Shown one piece after another: positions 36,673-45,557 of a stretch of DNA of 64,000 bases; position 1 is the first letter of the stretch, and every line of letters begins with the position of its first letter. A program made the position numbers and the translations under genes. The DNA is from an uncultured Oscillospiraceae bacterium (lineage in GTDB: Bacteria > Bacillota > Clostridia > Oscillospirales > Oscillospiraceae). The stretch covers positions 186,001 to 250,000 of the forward strand of contig CAKTMF010000001.1 in assembly GCA_934573855.1 (NCBI GenBank), written 5' to 3'. The notes below the pieces were generated by a model. That model made no database searches. It had not been told where the DNA came from and saw only the letters and a list, made by a program, of their open reading frames with translations.

Positions 36673-37916
36673 ATACGGAAAAAAGACCCACTCTCTGGAC
36701 GAGAGATTTTACAACAATAACCGTTGCCACGGCGCTCGGCGCGCTGGGCAACATTGCGGGCGGATTCGCCCTGTCGTTCCTCGTTTATGAGGAGACGTCC
36801 TCTACCCTTGCCGCGGCGCTCATCGTCGCGCTGCGGCTGATACCCGGCTTTTTCATACCCATGTTCATCTCTCCCGTCATGGACAGGCTGCCGCGAAAAC
36901 CGTTCCTTGTCGGCGGAGACCTGTGCGCCTCGGTCGTGTATGTTCTGGCCGGGCTGTGGCTCAGGGGGAACGAGTTCAACTACATATATTATCTCATATT
37001 CTCACTGGTCATCTCCTCGCTGGGGAGCTTTGACGAGCTGTCGTTCAACGCTCTCTATCCCCGGATAATCCCCGAGGGCATGGAGGAAAAGGGCTATTCC
37101 GTCTCATCCATGCTCTACCCCGCGATGATGACGATCATGACGCCGCTCTCGGCCATACTCTACAAGGCTATCGGCGTCGCGAACATACTCATCATCCAGG
37201 GCGGGATGAGCTTCCTCGCCGCCGTTATCGAGAGCCGCGTGCAGGTCAGGGAGGAGATACGCGAGGGTACGCGCTTCTCCCTCTCCCAGTGGTGGGGAGA
37301 TATAAAGGAGACCGCCGCCTATCTTAAGGGCGAGGACGGCCTTCGCGCGATGATATGGTACTCATCCACCGCAAGCGGCATGGCCACGGGCTATGAGCCG
37401 ATCTGGGTGGCGTTTTTCTCAACGACGCCGGGCTTTACCATCGCGATGTACAGCTTTTTCACAGTGGTGGAGATGATCGGCCGCTTTATCGGCGGCATGG
37501 TCATATACAAAAAGGAGCTGCCGAGGGAGAAAAAATACGGCTACGCGCTGTTCGTCTATCTCTTTTATGACGTCATGGACGCGCTGCTTTTGTGGCTGTC
37601 GTATCCGCTCATGCTTGTAAACAGGACGATATGCGGTTTCCTCGGCATACAGAGCGGGACGATGCGCTATGCCGCCGTGCAGAAGTACATCCCGGATTCC
37701 ATGCGTGCGCGGATGAACGCGTTTTCATCCATATGCTATCTTGCGTTCAGCGCGGTGCTGTCGCTGCTCGTCGGCTGGATGGGCGACGTGATGGACAGCC
37801 GCGTGGTGATGACGGTAAGCTCCATTGCCGTCATAGTCGTGTGCCTGCTCACCATCGTGCGGCGCAGAGAGAGCGTCAACAGGATATATATGTCCGAGGG
37901 AATGAACAGTAAATAA
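36669..37916 (+). CDS. Major facilitator superfamily transporter
   Basis: The 415-residue protein has about twelve membrane helices, opening with FTTITVATALGALGNIAGGFALSFLVYE, and a helix-4/5 region like drug-efflux MFS carriers of the MFS_3/EntS-like group. The overlap (ATGA) with the preceding GNAT suggests the pair are made together. The substrate is unknown; export of a small molecule is likely. Confidence 0.87.
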   Translation: MNTEKRPTLWTRDFTTITVATALGALGNIAGGFALSFLVYEETSSTLAAALIVALRLIPGFFIPMFISPVMDRLPRKPFLVGGDLCASVVYVLAGLWLRGNEFNYIYYLIFSLVISSLGSFDELSFNALYPRIIPEGMEEKGYSVSSMLYPAMMTIMTPLSAILYKAIGVANILIIQGGMSFLAAVIESRVQVREEIREGTRFSLSQWWGDIKETAAYLKGEDGLRAMIWYSSTASGMATGYEPIWVAFFSTTPGFTIAMYSFFTVVEMIGRFIGGMVIYKKELPREKKYGYALFVYLFYDVMDALLLWLSYPLMLVNRTICGFLGIQSGTMRYAAVQKYIPDSMRARMNAFSSICYLAFSAVLSLLVGWMGDVMDSRVVMTVSSIAVIVVCLLTIVRRRESVNRIYMSEGMNSK

Positions 37917-37931
37917 AAAGGAGAAAACATC

Positions 37932-39896
37932 ATGAAAAAGATCACGCTTGACCAGTTCTGCGACCTCAAGTTCGTGTCGGAGCTGAGCTTTTCGCCCGAG
38001 GGCGGACATCTGTGCTTCACCCTGTCCGAGGCGGATAAGGGCGGCAACAAGTACCGCTCGTACATATACGAGCTTTGCGGCAAACGAGTAAAGCAGCTCA
38101 CCTCCGGCGGCAAGGAGCGCGGCTTCCAGTTCCTTGACGAGGACACTGTCATCTTCCCCGGCAACCGTGACGAGAGCAAGGAGCCGTCCATCGAGACAAA
38201 GTTCTACAAGCTCTCCCTCTCCGGCGGCGAGGCCGTGAAGGCGTTCACCTTCCCGCTGCCCGTGGAGAAGCTCATACCGCTTGAAAACGGAGACTATATC
38301 GCCGCCGCCTCCACCGTCCCCGGCTGGGAGGAGCTTTATAAGGGCGACGCCAAGCTCACCGCGAAGTATCTGAAGCATCTCAAGGACAACGAGGACTACG
38401 AGGTCGTCGATCAGGTCCCGTGGTGGTGGAACGGCGCGGGCAATACAAAGAGCATGTATACCGCTCTCTATTATCTCGACAGCAAAAAGAACAAGGTCAC
38501 AATGCTCACGGAGAAGAATTTTGCCGTCAGCGGCGTGAAGCTCAACAAGAAAAGAAACGAGCTGTGGTTCTTCGGCGGCGAGCAGAAGCCGCTCCTCCCG
38601 CTGGACATCGGCGAGGGTACGGCGCTCTACCGTATGAAGCTCTCCGACCGGCGCGCCGAAAAGGCGGCGGAGAACAGCAAGAGCTTCGGCATAATGGACT
38701 TCGGGTTCGGCGACAGCTTCGTCCTCCTCATGGCGAGCGACAAGAAGCACGGGCTGAACACCGACGCGGACTTCTACAAGCTCTCATATGTGGATAACTC
38801 CATAAGCCTCTATAAGACCTACGGCGAGGCCATCGGCTCGAGCGTCGGCAGCGACGTGCGCTACGGCGGCGGAAGGTCCGTGAAGATGGCCGGCGATACC
38901 CTCTACTTTATCTCCACGATATTCGATTCGGCAAAGCTCTTCAAGCTCGAAGACGGCGAGATCAGCCCCGTCACCGACATCGAAGGCTCCGTGGACTGCT
39001 TCGACGTGCACGGAGATAAGATAAGGTGTGCGGCGCTCTACGGCATGAAGCCGCAGGAGATATACGACGAGCGCGGCAGACAGATCACGAAGCTCAACGA
39101 AAAGGCGCTCGCGGGCAGATATGTGGCCGTGCCGGAGAAGCTCAACTTCATGAACGGCGGCCACGAGGTACACGGCTTCGTCCTCAAGCCCATCGACTAT
39201 ACCGAGGGCAGAAAGTACCCCGTCATATTCGACATCCACGGCGGCCCCAAGACCGTTTACGGTCCCGTGTTCTACCATGAAATGCAGTATTGGGCGAGCC
39301 TCGGCTACTTCGTCATATTCTGCAATCCCACCGGCTCCGACGGCCGCAACGAGTTTGCCGACATACGCGGCAAATACGGCACCGTGGACTACGAGGACCT
39401 CATGGCGTTCTGCGACAAGGCGCTGGAGACCTACCCGGACATGGACGAGAGCGAGGTCTTTGAGACCGGCGGCTCCTACGGCGGCTTCATGACCAACTGG
39501 ATCATCGGCCACACCGACCGCTTCAGGGCCTGCGTCAGCCAGAGATCCATATCCAACTGGTTCTCCTTCTACGGCGTTTCCGACATCGGCGTGGACTTCG
39601 CCCGTGACCAGTGCCAGTCCGACCCGTGGAACGACCCGGAGAAGCTCTGGCGGCACAGCCCGCTCAAATACGCTGACCGCTGCACCACGCCCACGCTCTT
39701 TATCCACTCCTTTGAGGACTACCGCTGCCCCATAGACCAGGGCTATCAGATGTACACCGCCCTCATCTCCCACGGCGTGGAGTCGAAGATGGTGCTTTTC
39801 AAGGGCGAGAACCACGACCTCTCCCGCAGCGGAAAGCCGCTCCACCGCATAAGAAGGCTCGACGAGATAACAAAATGGTTCGAGGCGCATAAATAA
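37932..39896 (+). CDS. S9-family prolyl-oligopeptidase-like peptidase
   Basis: The 654-residue protein has an N-terminal beta-propeller-like half and a C-terminal alpha/beta-hydrolase half. The nucleophile Ser lies in TGGSYGGFMTNWI, the acid in HSFEDYRCP and the His in GENHDLSRSG. No signal peptide is seen, so it is probably cytoplasmic and cleaves short peptides, as in acylaminoacyl-peptidase-type members. The ribosome site AAAGGAG is strong. Confidence 0.93.
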   Translation: MKKITLDQFCDLKFVSELSFSPEGGHLCFTLSEADKGGNKYRSYIYELCGKRVKQLTSGGKERGFQFLDEDTVIFPGNRDESKEPSIETKFYKLSLSGGEAVKAFTFPLPVEKLIPLENGDYIAAASTVPGWEELYKGDAKLTAKYLKHLKDNEDYEVVDQVPWWWNGAGNTKSMYTALYYLDSKKNKVTMLTEKNFAVSGVKLNKKRNELWFFGGEQKPLLPLDIGEGTALYRMKLSDRRAEKAAENSKSFGIMDFGFGDSFVLLMASDKKHGLNTDADFYKLSYVDNSISLYKTYGEAIGSSVGSDVRYGGGRSVKMAGDTLYFISTIFDSAKLFKLEDGEISPVTDIEGSVDCFDVHGDKIRCAALYGMKPQEIYDERGRQITKLNEKALAGRYVAVPEKLNFMNGGHEVHGFVLKPIDYTEGRKYPVIFDIHGGPKTVYGPVFYHEMQYWASLGYFVIFCNPTGSDGRNEFADIRGKYGTVDYEDLMAFCDKALETYPDMDESEVFETGGSYGGFMTNWIIGHTDRFRACVSQRSISNWFSFYGVSDIGVDFARDQCQSDPWNDPEKLWRHSPLKYADRCTTPTLFIHSFEDYRCPIDQGYQMYTALISHGVESKMVLFKGENHDLSRSGKPLHRIRRLDEITKWFEAHK

Positions 39897-39938
39897 GGCG
39901 TCACGGCGTGATCTTTATTGATAAAAGGACTGAGAACA

Positions 39939-40556
39939 ATGAATCTCCTCGCGTTCGTCATCGAGATGATAGGCACGGTGGCCTTTGCCGTGTCCGGTGC
40001 GCTCGTGGCGATCAAAAAGAAAATGGACATCCTCGGCGTGTGCGTGCTCGGCGCGACGACGGCCGTGGGCGGCGGCATAATCCGCGACCTCATACTCGGC
40101 AACACCCCGCCGCAGGCGTTTGACAGGCCGGTGTACATCATCACCGCCGTCGCCGTCTCCATTCTGGTGTTCCTGCCGGGGATGAGACGGCTTATCCGCA
40201 GCGAGCAGGCGCGTTTCGACTTTGCACTGCGGGTGATGGACGCGCTGGGGCTGAGCATCTTTACGGTGATAGGTATAGCCGTCGCGTATGAAGGCTCCGA
40301 TAACGGCTTCCTGCTCGTGTTCGTCGGCGTCCTGACGGGCGTGGGCGGCGGCGTCATGAGGGACGTCCTCGCAGGGCAGACGCCGTATATCCTCGTCAAG
40401 CACTTTTACTGCATGGCGGCGATCATCGGCGCGGTGCTTACGGTCCTCCTTCTGCGCCCCATAGGGAGCAGCCGCGCAATGCTGTGCGGGGCCGTGGTCA
40501 TATTCGTACTCAGAACGTTGGCGGCGCGTTATCACTGGAAGCTGCCGAGAGCGTGA
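39939..40556 (+). CDS. TRIC/UPF0126-family membrane protein
   Basis: The 205-residue protein starts at 39939 (MNLLAFVIEMIG), with AAAGGA 9 bases upstream. It has seven hydrophobic segments and an internal repeat: ATTAVGGGIIRDLILGNTPP in the first half and GVGGGVMRDVLAGQTPYIL in the second. These glycine-rich motifs define the TRIC-like (UPF0126) family, proposed cation channels or glycine transporters. The next gene starts five bases after its stop. Confidence 0.92.
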   Translation: MNLLAFVIEMIGTVAFAVSGALVAIKKKMDILGVCVLGATTAVGGGIIRDLILGNTPPQAFDRPVYIITAVAVSILVFLPGMRRLIRSEQARFDFALRVMDALGLSIFTVIGIAVAYEGSDNGFLLVFVGVLTGVGGGVMRDVLAGQTPYILVKHFYCMAAIIGAVLTVLLLRPIGSSRAMLCGAVVIFVLRTLAARYHWKLPRA

Positions 40557-40560
40557 TATC

Positions 40561-41445
40561 ATGGAAAATATCGGGAAAAAAGACATAGTCACCATACTCG
40601 TCTGCTATGTGCTGTGGGGCTTCCAGTCGCTGTACTGGGCGCTCGGGGACGGAATGGATTCCTTTACCGTGCTTGCCTGCCGCACGCTGATGACGGCGGT
40701 GTTCACGGCAGCCATTCTGGCGCTGCAGGGTAGACTTCGTGAGCTGAGGGCCGTTTTTGCCGACAGGAAGCTTCTGCGGCTGCTGCATGTCTCCGCGCTC
40801 TTCCTCATGCTCGACTGGGGGATATTCATCGTCGTGGTGAATGCCGGACATGTGCTGGATACCAGCCTCGGATATTATATAAGCCCACTCTTTATCTTTG
40901 CGGTGGGCATCGCGGTCTACCGCGAGAGGGGCGAGAGGAGCATGTTCATCGCGTTGGGCGTGGCGCTTGCCGGCGTCGCCGTCAGCACGGCGGCGTTTGG
41001 GCAGTTCCCGCTCGTGCCGCTCCTCGTGGCCGCGTCGTGGACGGTGTATTCCTCCATCAAAAAAAGCGTCCGTATCGACGGACTGCTGAGCATAGCCGCG
41101 GAGACGCTGATACTCTCCCCGGTAATGCTGCTGTTTCTTGCGTTCTTCCGTGCGGGAGAGGTCGCGGCGTTCGGGCCGCGCGACGTGCTGTTCGCGGTAG
41201 GCTCGGGCATAGTCACGGGACTTCCGATGGTGCTGTATTCCGACGTCGTGGTGAAATTCCCGCTGACCGCGATATGCTTTATCCAGTACCTCTGCCCGAC
41301 CTTCGCGCTGTTCTGCGGCCTCATCCGCGGGGAGCGCTTCACCGCGAGCCAGCTCGTGAGCCTCGCGTTCTTCGTGATATCCATCGCGATATTCACGGCG
41401 GGAGAGCTGAGGACGGCAAAAAGAAAAGGTTTACATAATACATAG
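40561..41445 (+). CDS. rarD: RarD-type EamA transporter
   Basis: This 294-residue, ten-helix drug/metabolite-superfamily protein has CYVLWGFQSLYW at the start and FTVLACRTLMT, matching RarD (chloramphenicol-sensitive protein). A second EamA half follows. The substrate is unknown. It is the second gene after the TRIC-like gene in a tight run leading into the SpoU paralogues. Confidence 0.85.
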   Translation: MENIGKKDIVTILVCYVLWGFQSLYWALGDGMDSFTVLACRTLMTAVFTAAILALQGRLRELRAVFADRKLLRLLHVSALFLMLDWGIFIVVVNAGHVLDTSLGYYISPLFIFAVGIAVYRERGERSMFIALGVALAGVAVSTAAFGQFPLVPLLVAASWTVYSSIKKSVRIDGLLSIAAETLILSPVMLLFLAFFRAGEVAAFGPRDVLFAVGSGIVTGLPMVLYSDVVVKFPLTAICFIQYLCPTFALFCGLIRGERFTASQLVSLAFFVISIAIFTAGELRTAKRKGLHNT

Positions 41446-41458
41446 AGCGGAGGCGCAA

Positions 41459-42286
41459 ATGCCGAATATTATTGAAATAAACGATTTTTCCGCCCCGGAG
41501 CTGGACGTCTACGCGAGACTGACCGAGGTACAGCTCCTCTCGCGGCGCGACCTCTCGGAGGGACTGTTCATCGCCGAAAGCCCCAAGGTGGTCGAGCGGG
41601 CGCTGGATGCGGGCTATGAGCCGGTATCCATGCTTCTTGAGCCGAAGCACATCGACGCCCAGGCGGCGGACATAGTGCGACGTGTAGGAGATATACCTAT
41701 CTTTACCGCGCCGCTCTCCGTGCTGACGGAGCTTACCGGCTTTCCACTCACACGGGGGGTGCTGTGCGCCATGCGCCGCAAGCCGCTCAGGACCGTGGAG
41801 GAGCTGTGCGCCGGCGCGCGCCGCGTGGCGATACTCGAAAACGTGATGAACCCCACCAACGTCGGCGCCATCTTCCGCTCCGCCGCGGCGCTGGGCATGG
41901 ACGCGGTGCTGCTCACCCCGGCAAGCTCCGACCCGCTCTATCGCCGCGCGGTGCGCGTGAGCATGGGTACGGTCTTTCAGGTGCCGTGGACGTTCTTCGG
42001 CGGGGAGAGCGGCGCGTGGCCCCATCCGGGGATAGATACGCTCCGGGCGCTGGGCTTTCGCACCGCGGCTATGGCGCTGCGCGAGGACTCCGTGTCCCTG
42101 CGCGACGAAAGGCTCTGCCGCGAGGAACGCCTTGCGGTCATTCTGGGGACGGAGGGAGACGGTCTTGCCGCCTCAACGATCGCGGACTGCGACTATACCG
42201 TCCGTATCCCCATGACCCACGGCGTGGATTCGCTGAACGTCGCCGCCGCGAGCGCCGTGGCGTTCTGGCAGCTTGGAGGCTTATGA
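41459..42286 (+). CDS. SpoU/TrmH-family RNA 2'-O-methyltransferase, copy A
   Basis: The 275-residue protein has a short RNA-binding N-domain and a C-terminal trefoil-knot SPOUT domain. Motif 1 is NPTNVGAIFRSAAALGMDAVLL, motif 2 is ILGTEGDGL and motif 3 is IPMTHGVDSLNVAAASAVAFW. It transfers a methyl group to a ribose in rRNA or tRNA. The neighbouring copy B is its close paralogue in the same orientation. Confidence 0.9.
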   Translation: MPNIIEINDFSAPELDVYARLTEVQLLSRRDLSEGLFIAESPKVVERALDAGYEPVSMLLEPKHIDAQAADIVRRVGDIPIFTAPLSVLTELTGFPLTRGVLCAMRRKPLRTVEELCAGARRVAILENVMNPTNVGAIFRSAAALGMDAVLLTPASSDPLYRRAVRVSMGTVFQVPWTFFGGESGAWPHPGIDTLRALGFRTAAMALREDSVSLRDERLCREERLAVILGTEGDGLAASTIADCDYTVRIPMTHGVDSLNVAAASAVAFWQLGGL

Positions 42287-43125
42287 TGGGCAGGATGGTT
42301 GAAATAAGCGGTCTCGGCATGCCGGGGCTTGAGCCGTATGCCGGGCTTACCAACGCCCAGCTCAGGTCGGTCAAACAGGGCGGGCAGAGCGTATTCATCG
42401 CCGAGAGCCTCAAGGTGATCGGTTATGCCCTCTCCGCCGGGTGCAGGCCGCTGTCACTGCTTGTGAACAGAAAAAATCTCGCCTCCGCCGCCGGACTTAT
42501 CGGACGCTGCGGCGATATCGACGTCTATGTCGGTGACGACGCCATACTCACGGATATTACCGGCTTTGAGCTGAGCCGCGGCGTCCTGTGCGCCATGGAA
42601 CGCCCGGAGACGGTGCGTCTCGTGCCGGGGAAGCCCGCCGCCATGCTTGACGGCGCCCGCCGTCTGGCGGTACTCGAGGGCGTGGTGGACCCGACGAACG
42701 TCGGCGCCATCTTCCGCTCCGCCGCGGCGCTGGGCATGGACGCTGTGCTGCTCGCGCCCGGCTGCTGCGACCCGCTCCACCGGCGGGCAGTGCGTGTGAG
42801 CATGGGTACTGTGTTCCAGATACCGTGGGCTTATATCGGCGAAACGCCCGCCGACTGGCCGCAAAGGGGGATGGACGTCCTGCGCGCCCACGGCTTTAAG
42901 ACCGCGGCCATGGCGCTGACGGACCGCTCCGTATCCGTCGAGGACGAGGCGCTCAGCCGCGAGGAAAGGCTTGCCGTTATCCTCGGCGCGGAGGGGGACG
43001 GTCTTGCCGCCGCAACCATTGCGGACTGCGACTATACCGTTCGTATCCCAATGCTCCACGGCGTGGACTCGCTGAACGTCGCCGCCGCCGGGGCGGTAGC
43101 CTTCTGGCAGCTCCGGAAAAGGTGA
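42286..43125 (+). CDS. SpoU/TrmH-family RNA 2'-O-methyltransferase, copy B
   Basis: The 279-residue product starts at ATG 42286, 6 bases after GGAGG and overlapping the stop of copy A; an ATG at 42283 is also in frame. All three SPOUT motifs are present (DPTNVGAIFRSAAALGMDAVLL, ILGAEGDGL, IPMLHGVDSLNVAAAGAVAFW). It is clearly a tandem duplicate of copy A, with long stretches of near-identical DNA around motif 1, but the N-terminal domains have diverged, so the targets may differ. Confidence 0.9.
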   Translation: MGRMVEISGLGMPGLEPYAGLTNAQLRSVKQGGQSVFIAESLKVIGYALSAGCRPLSLLVNRKNLASAAGLIGRCGDIDVYVGDDAILTDITGFELSRGVLCAMERPETVRLVPGKPAAMLDGARRLAVLEGVVDPTNVGAIFRSAAALGMDAVLLAPGCCDPLHRRAVRVSMGTVFQIPWAYIGETPADWPQRGMDVLRAHGFKTAAMALTDRSVSVEDEALSREERLAVILGAEGDGLAAATIADCDYTVRIPMLHGVDSLNVAAAGAVAFWQLRKR

Positions 43126-43205
43126 GCCGTTGGCGGACAAAAATTACCTCCCCAAATTGCACGGCAGGTCCGTGCAATTTTTATCAGATATTTTGTAAAA
43201 TATAC

Positions 43206-43234
43206 TTGACAAAATGAAAGATAAGGTGTACAGT
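43206..43234 (+). promoter_or_regulatory. Promoter of the membrane-protein/XRE operon
   Basis: TTGACA, 17 bases, TACAGT. Transcription would start near 43241, which excludes the earlier ATG at 43214 as a start codon. Confidence 0.75.
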
Positions 43235-43264
43235 GTAGCCACAACAAAAAGGGAGGAAATGAAA

Positions 43265-43783
43265 ATGAGTATTTCGTATATCGCGGGTGTGGTAGCGGGC
43301 GTGCTGTTTGCCGTACTGCTCTGGTGGCTGTTCGCCAGAAAGGCCATAAAAAAGGGTCCCGTCAAGTATGACGAGCGTCAGCTCGTGGCCCGCGGCAGGG
43401 CCTACCGCACCGGCTTTTTCACCATTCTCGGGTACTGTGTGGTCTACAGCGCGGTCAGCGCCTTCGGCGTCGTCTGGTGCCTTGATTCGGTGGGCATGTT
43501 CATCGGCTGCCTCGTCGGCGTAACGGCGTTTGCCGTCTCCGCCATCCGCAACGACGCGTATTTCGGCCTCAATGAGGACAGAAAGGCGCTCATGCGTCTG
43601 GGCGTGGTCATCATAGTCGTGTGCCTTCTCAGCGGCGTTATGAACTTCGTCAGCGGCAGCCTTGTCGAGGACGGCCGCCTGACCGGCAACGTGCTGAGCA
43701 TAGTCGTGGCGGTCATGTGGGCCGTCATCATGACGGCTCAGACGATACACAGCCGCCGCGCAGGGGAGCAGGAGGACGAATGA
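43265..43783 (+). CDS. Four-helix membrane protein paired with an XRE regulator
   Basis: The 172-residue protein (start 43265, GGGAGG 8 bases upstream) has four hydrophobic segments and the motif KYDERQLVARGRAYRTGF after the first helix. This DERQ-x-RG-type loop is common in small membrane proteins encoded beside XRE-type regulators in Firmicutes. The function is unknown. The regulator gene overlaps its stop by four bases. Confidence 0.75.
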   Translation: MSISYIAGVVAGVLFAVLLWWLFARKAIKKGPVKYDERQLVARGRAYRTGFFTILGYCVVYSAVSAFGVVWCLDSVGMFIGCLVGVTAFAVSAIRNDAYFGLNEDRKALMRLGVVIIVVCLLSGVMNFVSGSLVEDGRLTGNVLSIVVAVMWAVIMTAQTIHSRRAGEQEDE

Positions 43784-43977
43784 AAAATCTGCGTCTCAAG
43801 GCGGCGCGCGCGGCGCTGGACATCTCGCAGCAGGCGCTTGCCGACACGGTCGGCGTCTCCCGCCAGACCATAAACGCCATCGAAAAGGGTGATTATAACC
43901 CCACGATAAACCTCTGTATCTCGATATGCAGGGCGCTGAACAAGACGCTCGACGAGCTTTTCTGGACAGAGGAATGA
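43780..43977 (+). CDS. Small XRE-family HTH regulator
   Basis: The 65-residue DNA-binding protein has the HTH core ALDISQQALADTVGVSRQTINAIEKGDYNPTINLCISICRAL and ends FWTEE, typical of the short YgzD/Cro-like regulators found with small membrane proteins. It starts at 43780 with AGGAGG upstream and overlaps the previous gene (ATGA). It probably controls its own operon. Confidence 0.88.
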   Translation: MKNLRLKAARAALDISQQALADTVGVSRQTINAIEKGDYNPTINLCISICRALNKTLDELFWTEE

Positions 43978-44080
43978 TAACGAAAAATACGTCCCGGCGC
44001 AGGGAAAGCGGTCATGTGCCGCTCCCGCCGCCGGGGCGCGTTTATATTATTAACAAACTAAAAACGTTGACAAAATTTTC

Positions 44081-44109
44081 TTGACAAAAAAATAACGAGA
44101 TAGTATATT
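44081..44109 (+). promoter_or_regulatory. Promoter of the DapB-like dehydrogenase gene
   Basis: A second TTGACA lies 14 bases upstream. The better set is TTGACA, 17 bases, TATATT, about 40 bases before the start codon. This near-consensus promoter suggests high expression. Confidence 0.8.
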
Positions 44110-44149
44110 TAGCCTGTCCGAACCAATACTGTTATGGAGGTGTTTTATC

Positions 44150-45238
44150 ATGAAAAGAAAAGTTAGAGTAGTTCAGTACGGCGCGGGAAAGATGAGCCGC
44201 TACCTTATGCGGTACGTTCTTGAGCACGGCGGAGAAATTGTCGGCGCATTCTGCCGCAATAAGAACCACATCGGCAAGGACGTCTCCGAGATTATTGGCA
44301 ACGGCTATCCCTTCGTCGGCGTTGCGGTCGAGTCCTCTGCGACGGCAGAGCAGCGCATGGCGGAGCTCAAGCCCGACGTCTGCATTATCGCCACACGCTC
44401 CACGGTCGCGGAGCTTGAGGAGATATTCACCGTCTGCGCGAAGCTGGGTATCAACGCCATCACCACCTGCGAGGAGGCGCTGTATCCGTGGAACTCCTCC
44501 CCCGAGCTTACCGCGAAGCTGGATAAGCTGGCGAAGGAGGGCGGCTGCACGCTCACCGGCGTAGGCTACTGCGACCTCTACTGGGGTACCATGGTCACGA
44601 ACCTGTGCGGATCCTCTCATAAGATAACCAAGATCAAGGGCAGCAGCTCCTACAACGTCGAGGACTACGGCATGGCTCTCGCCGAGGGCCACGGCGCGGG
44701 ACTGAGCGTCGAGGAGTTCGAGCGCACCATCGGCGCCTACAACGAGACCTCCTCCGAGGAGATGAAGAAGCTCGTCGAGAGCGGCGAATATGTCCCGTCC
44801 TATATGTGGAATCAGAACGGCTGGCTGTGCAGCAAGCTGGGGCTTCACGTCGTGTCCCAGACTCAGAAGTGTATTCCCTGCATCGACAAGGAGGATCTGC
44901 ACTCCGAGACTCTCGGCATGACCGTCAAGGCCGGCAACGCTACCGGCATGCGCGCCGTCGTCACCACCGAGACCGAGGAGGGCATAACCCTCGAGACCGA
45001 GTGCATAGGCAAGATCTACAACAAGCAGGAGATCGACACCAACGTCTGGACGCTCTGCGGCGAGCCGGAGACCACCTGCATAGTCAATCAGCCTGCCACT
45101 GTCGAGCTGACCTGCGCGACGCTCGTCAACCGTATCCCTCAGCTCATCGACGCGCCCGCGGGCTATGTTACCACCGACCAGTTCCCGTATAACCAGTACC
45201 TGCTTCGTCCCATGAACGAATATGTGACCAGCAAGTAA
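44150..45238 (+). CDS. 2,4-diaminopentanoate dehydrogenase-like (DapB-fold) oxidoreductase
   Basis: This 362-residue NAD(P)-dependent enzyme has an N-terminal Rossmann fold (VVQYGAGKMSRYLMRYVLEHG) and DVCIIATRSTVAELEEI, as in dihydrodipicolinate-reductase-fold enzymes. Length and pattern fit 2,4-diaminopentanoate dehydrogenase of ornithine fermentation and its homologues. No ornithine aminomutase or Ord genes lie beside it, so the true substrate is uncertain. A consensus promoter and GGAGGTG site predict strong expression. Confidence 0.75.
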   Translation: MKRKVRVVQYGAGKMSRYLMRYVLEHGGEIVGAFCRNKNHIGKDVSEIIGNGYPFVGVAVESSATAEQRMAELKPDVCIIATRSTVAELEEIFTVCAKLGINAITTCEEALYPWNSSPELTAKLDKLAKEGGCTLTGVGYCDLYWGTMVTNLCGSSHKITKIKGSSSYNVEDYGMALAEGHGAGLSVEEFERTIGAYNETSSEEMKKLVESGEYVPSYMWNQNGWLCSKLGLHVVSQTQKCIPCIDKEDLHSETLGMTVKAGNATGMRAVVTTETEEGITLETECIGKIYNKQEIDTNVWTLCGEPETTCIVNQPATVELTCATLVNRIPQLIDAPAGYVTTDQFPYNQYLLRPMNEYVTSK

Positions 45239-45276
45239 GCAAGACCTAAAAAAGAAAAGAAAAAAGGCATAAACTA

Positions 45277-45312
45277 ACAGTGGGGCGCTTCGACAGAAGC
45301 GCCCCACTGTTA
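45277..45312 (+). terminator. Terminator after the DapB-like gene
   Basis: AACAGTGGGGCGCTTC / GAAGCGCCCCACTGTT, a 16-bp perfect stem with a 4-base loop. It adjoins the left edge of a repeat element and is nearly duplicated on the far side at 45525-45550. Confidence 0.75.
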
Positions 45313-45518
45313 AGACTATCAAAATACTCATCCTGCAATGCACTGTGACAGAGCAGCGGGGAAGCGCGAGGGGGCAAAGGCCCACCTCGCGGTACAATAC
45401 CCTGCAGTCAAAAGACTTGATCTATCAAGGCTTTTGAGCGAAGCCGCATTTTGATATTTCAAAATGCGCGGCAAGAGAAGCTTGTCGAAAAAGTTCATTT
45501 GAGCTTTTTTGACAAGCT
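45312..45518. repeat. Dispersed ~208-bp non-coding element, copy 1
   Basis: From AAGACTATCAAAA to TTTTTTGACAAGCT, 207 bp, with no plausible gene. About 85% of positions match the copy at 63333-63540. The ends are imperfect inverted repeats (GTCAAAAAACTC-like), and the inside has stems such as CAAAAG-CTTGAT / ATCAAG-CTTTTG and GCATTTTGA / TTCAAAATGC. It lies between two almost identical terminator hairpins. It resembles a MITE-like or structured-RNA element; I do not recognise the family. Confidence 0.8.
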
Positions 45519-45524
45519 GAACAG

Positions 45525-45550
45525 GTGGGCGCTTCGTCAGAAGCGCCCAC
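45525..45550. terminator. Second hairpin flanking repeat copy 1
   Basis: GTGGGCGCTTC / GAAGCGCCCAC with loop GTCA. Almost the same as the core of 45277-45312. It may terminate the convergent AGCS gene. Confidence 0.65.
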
Positions 45551-45557
45551 TTTCACG

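Noticed and set aside
41764..42282. Upstream extension of the second SpoU ORF in frame 1
   Set aside because: It overlaps copy A in another frame with arginine-rich shadow sequence; the true start is at 42286 (or 42283) after GGAGG.
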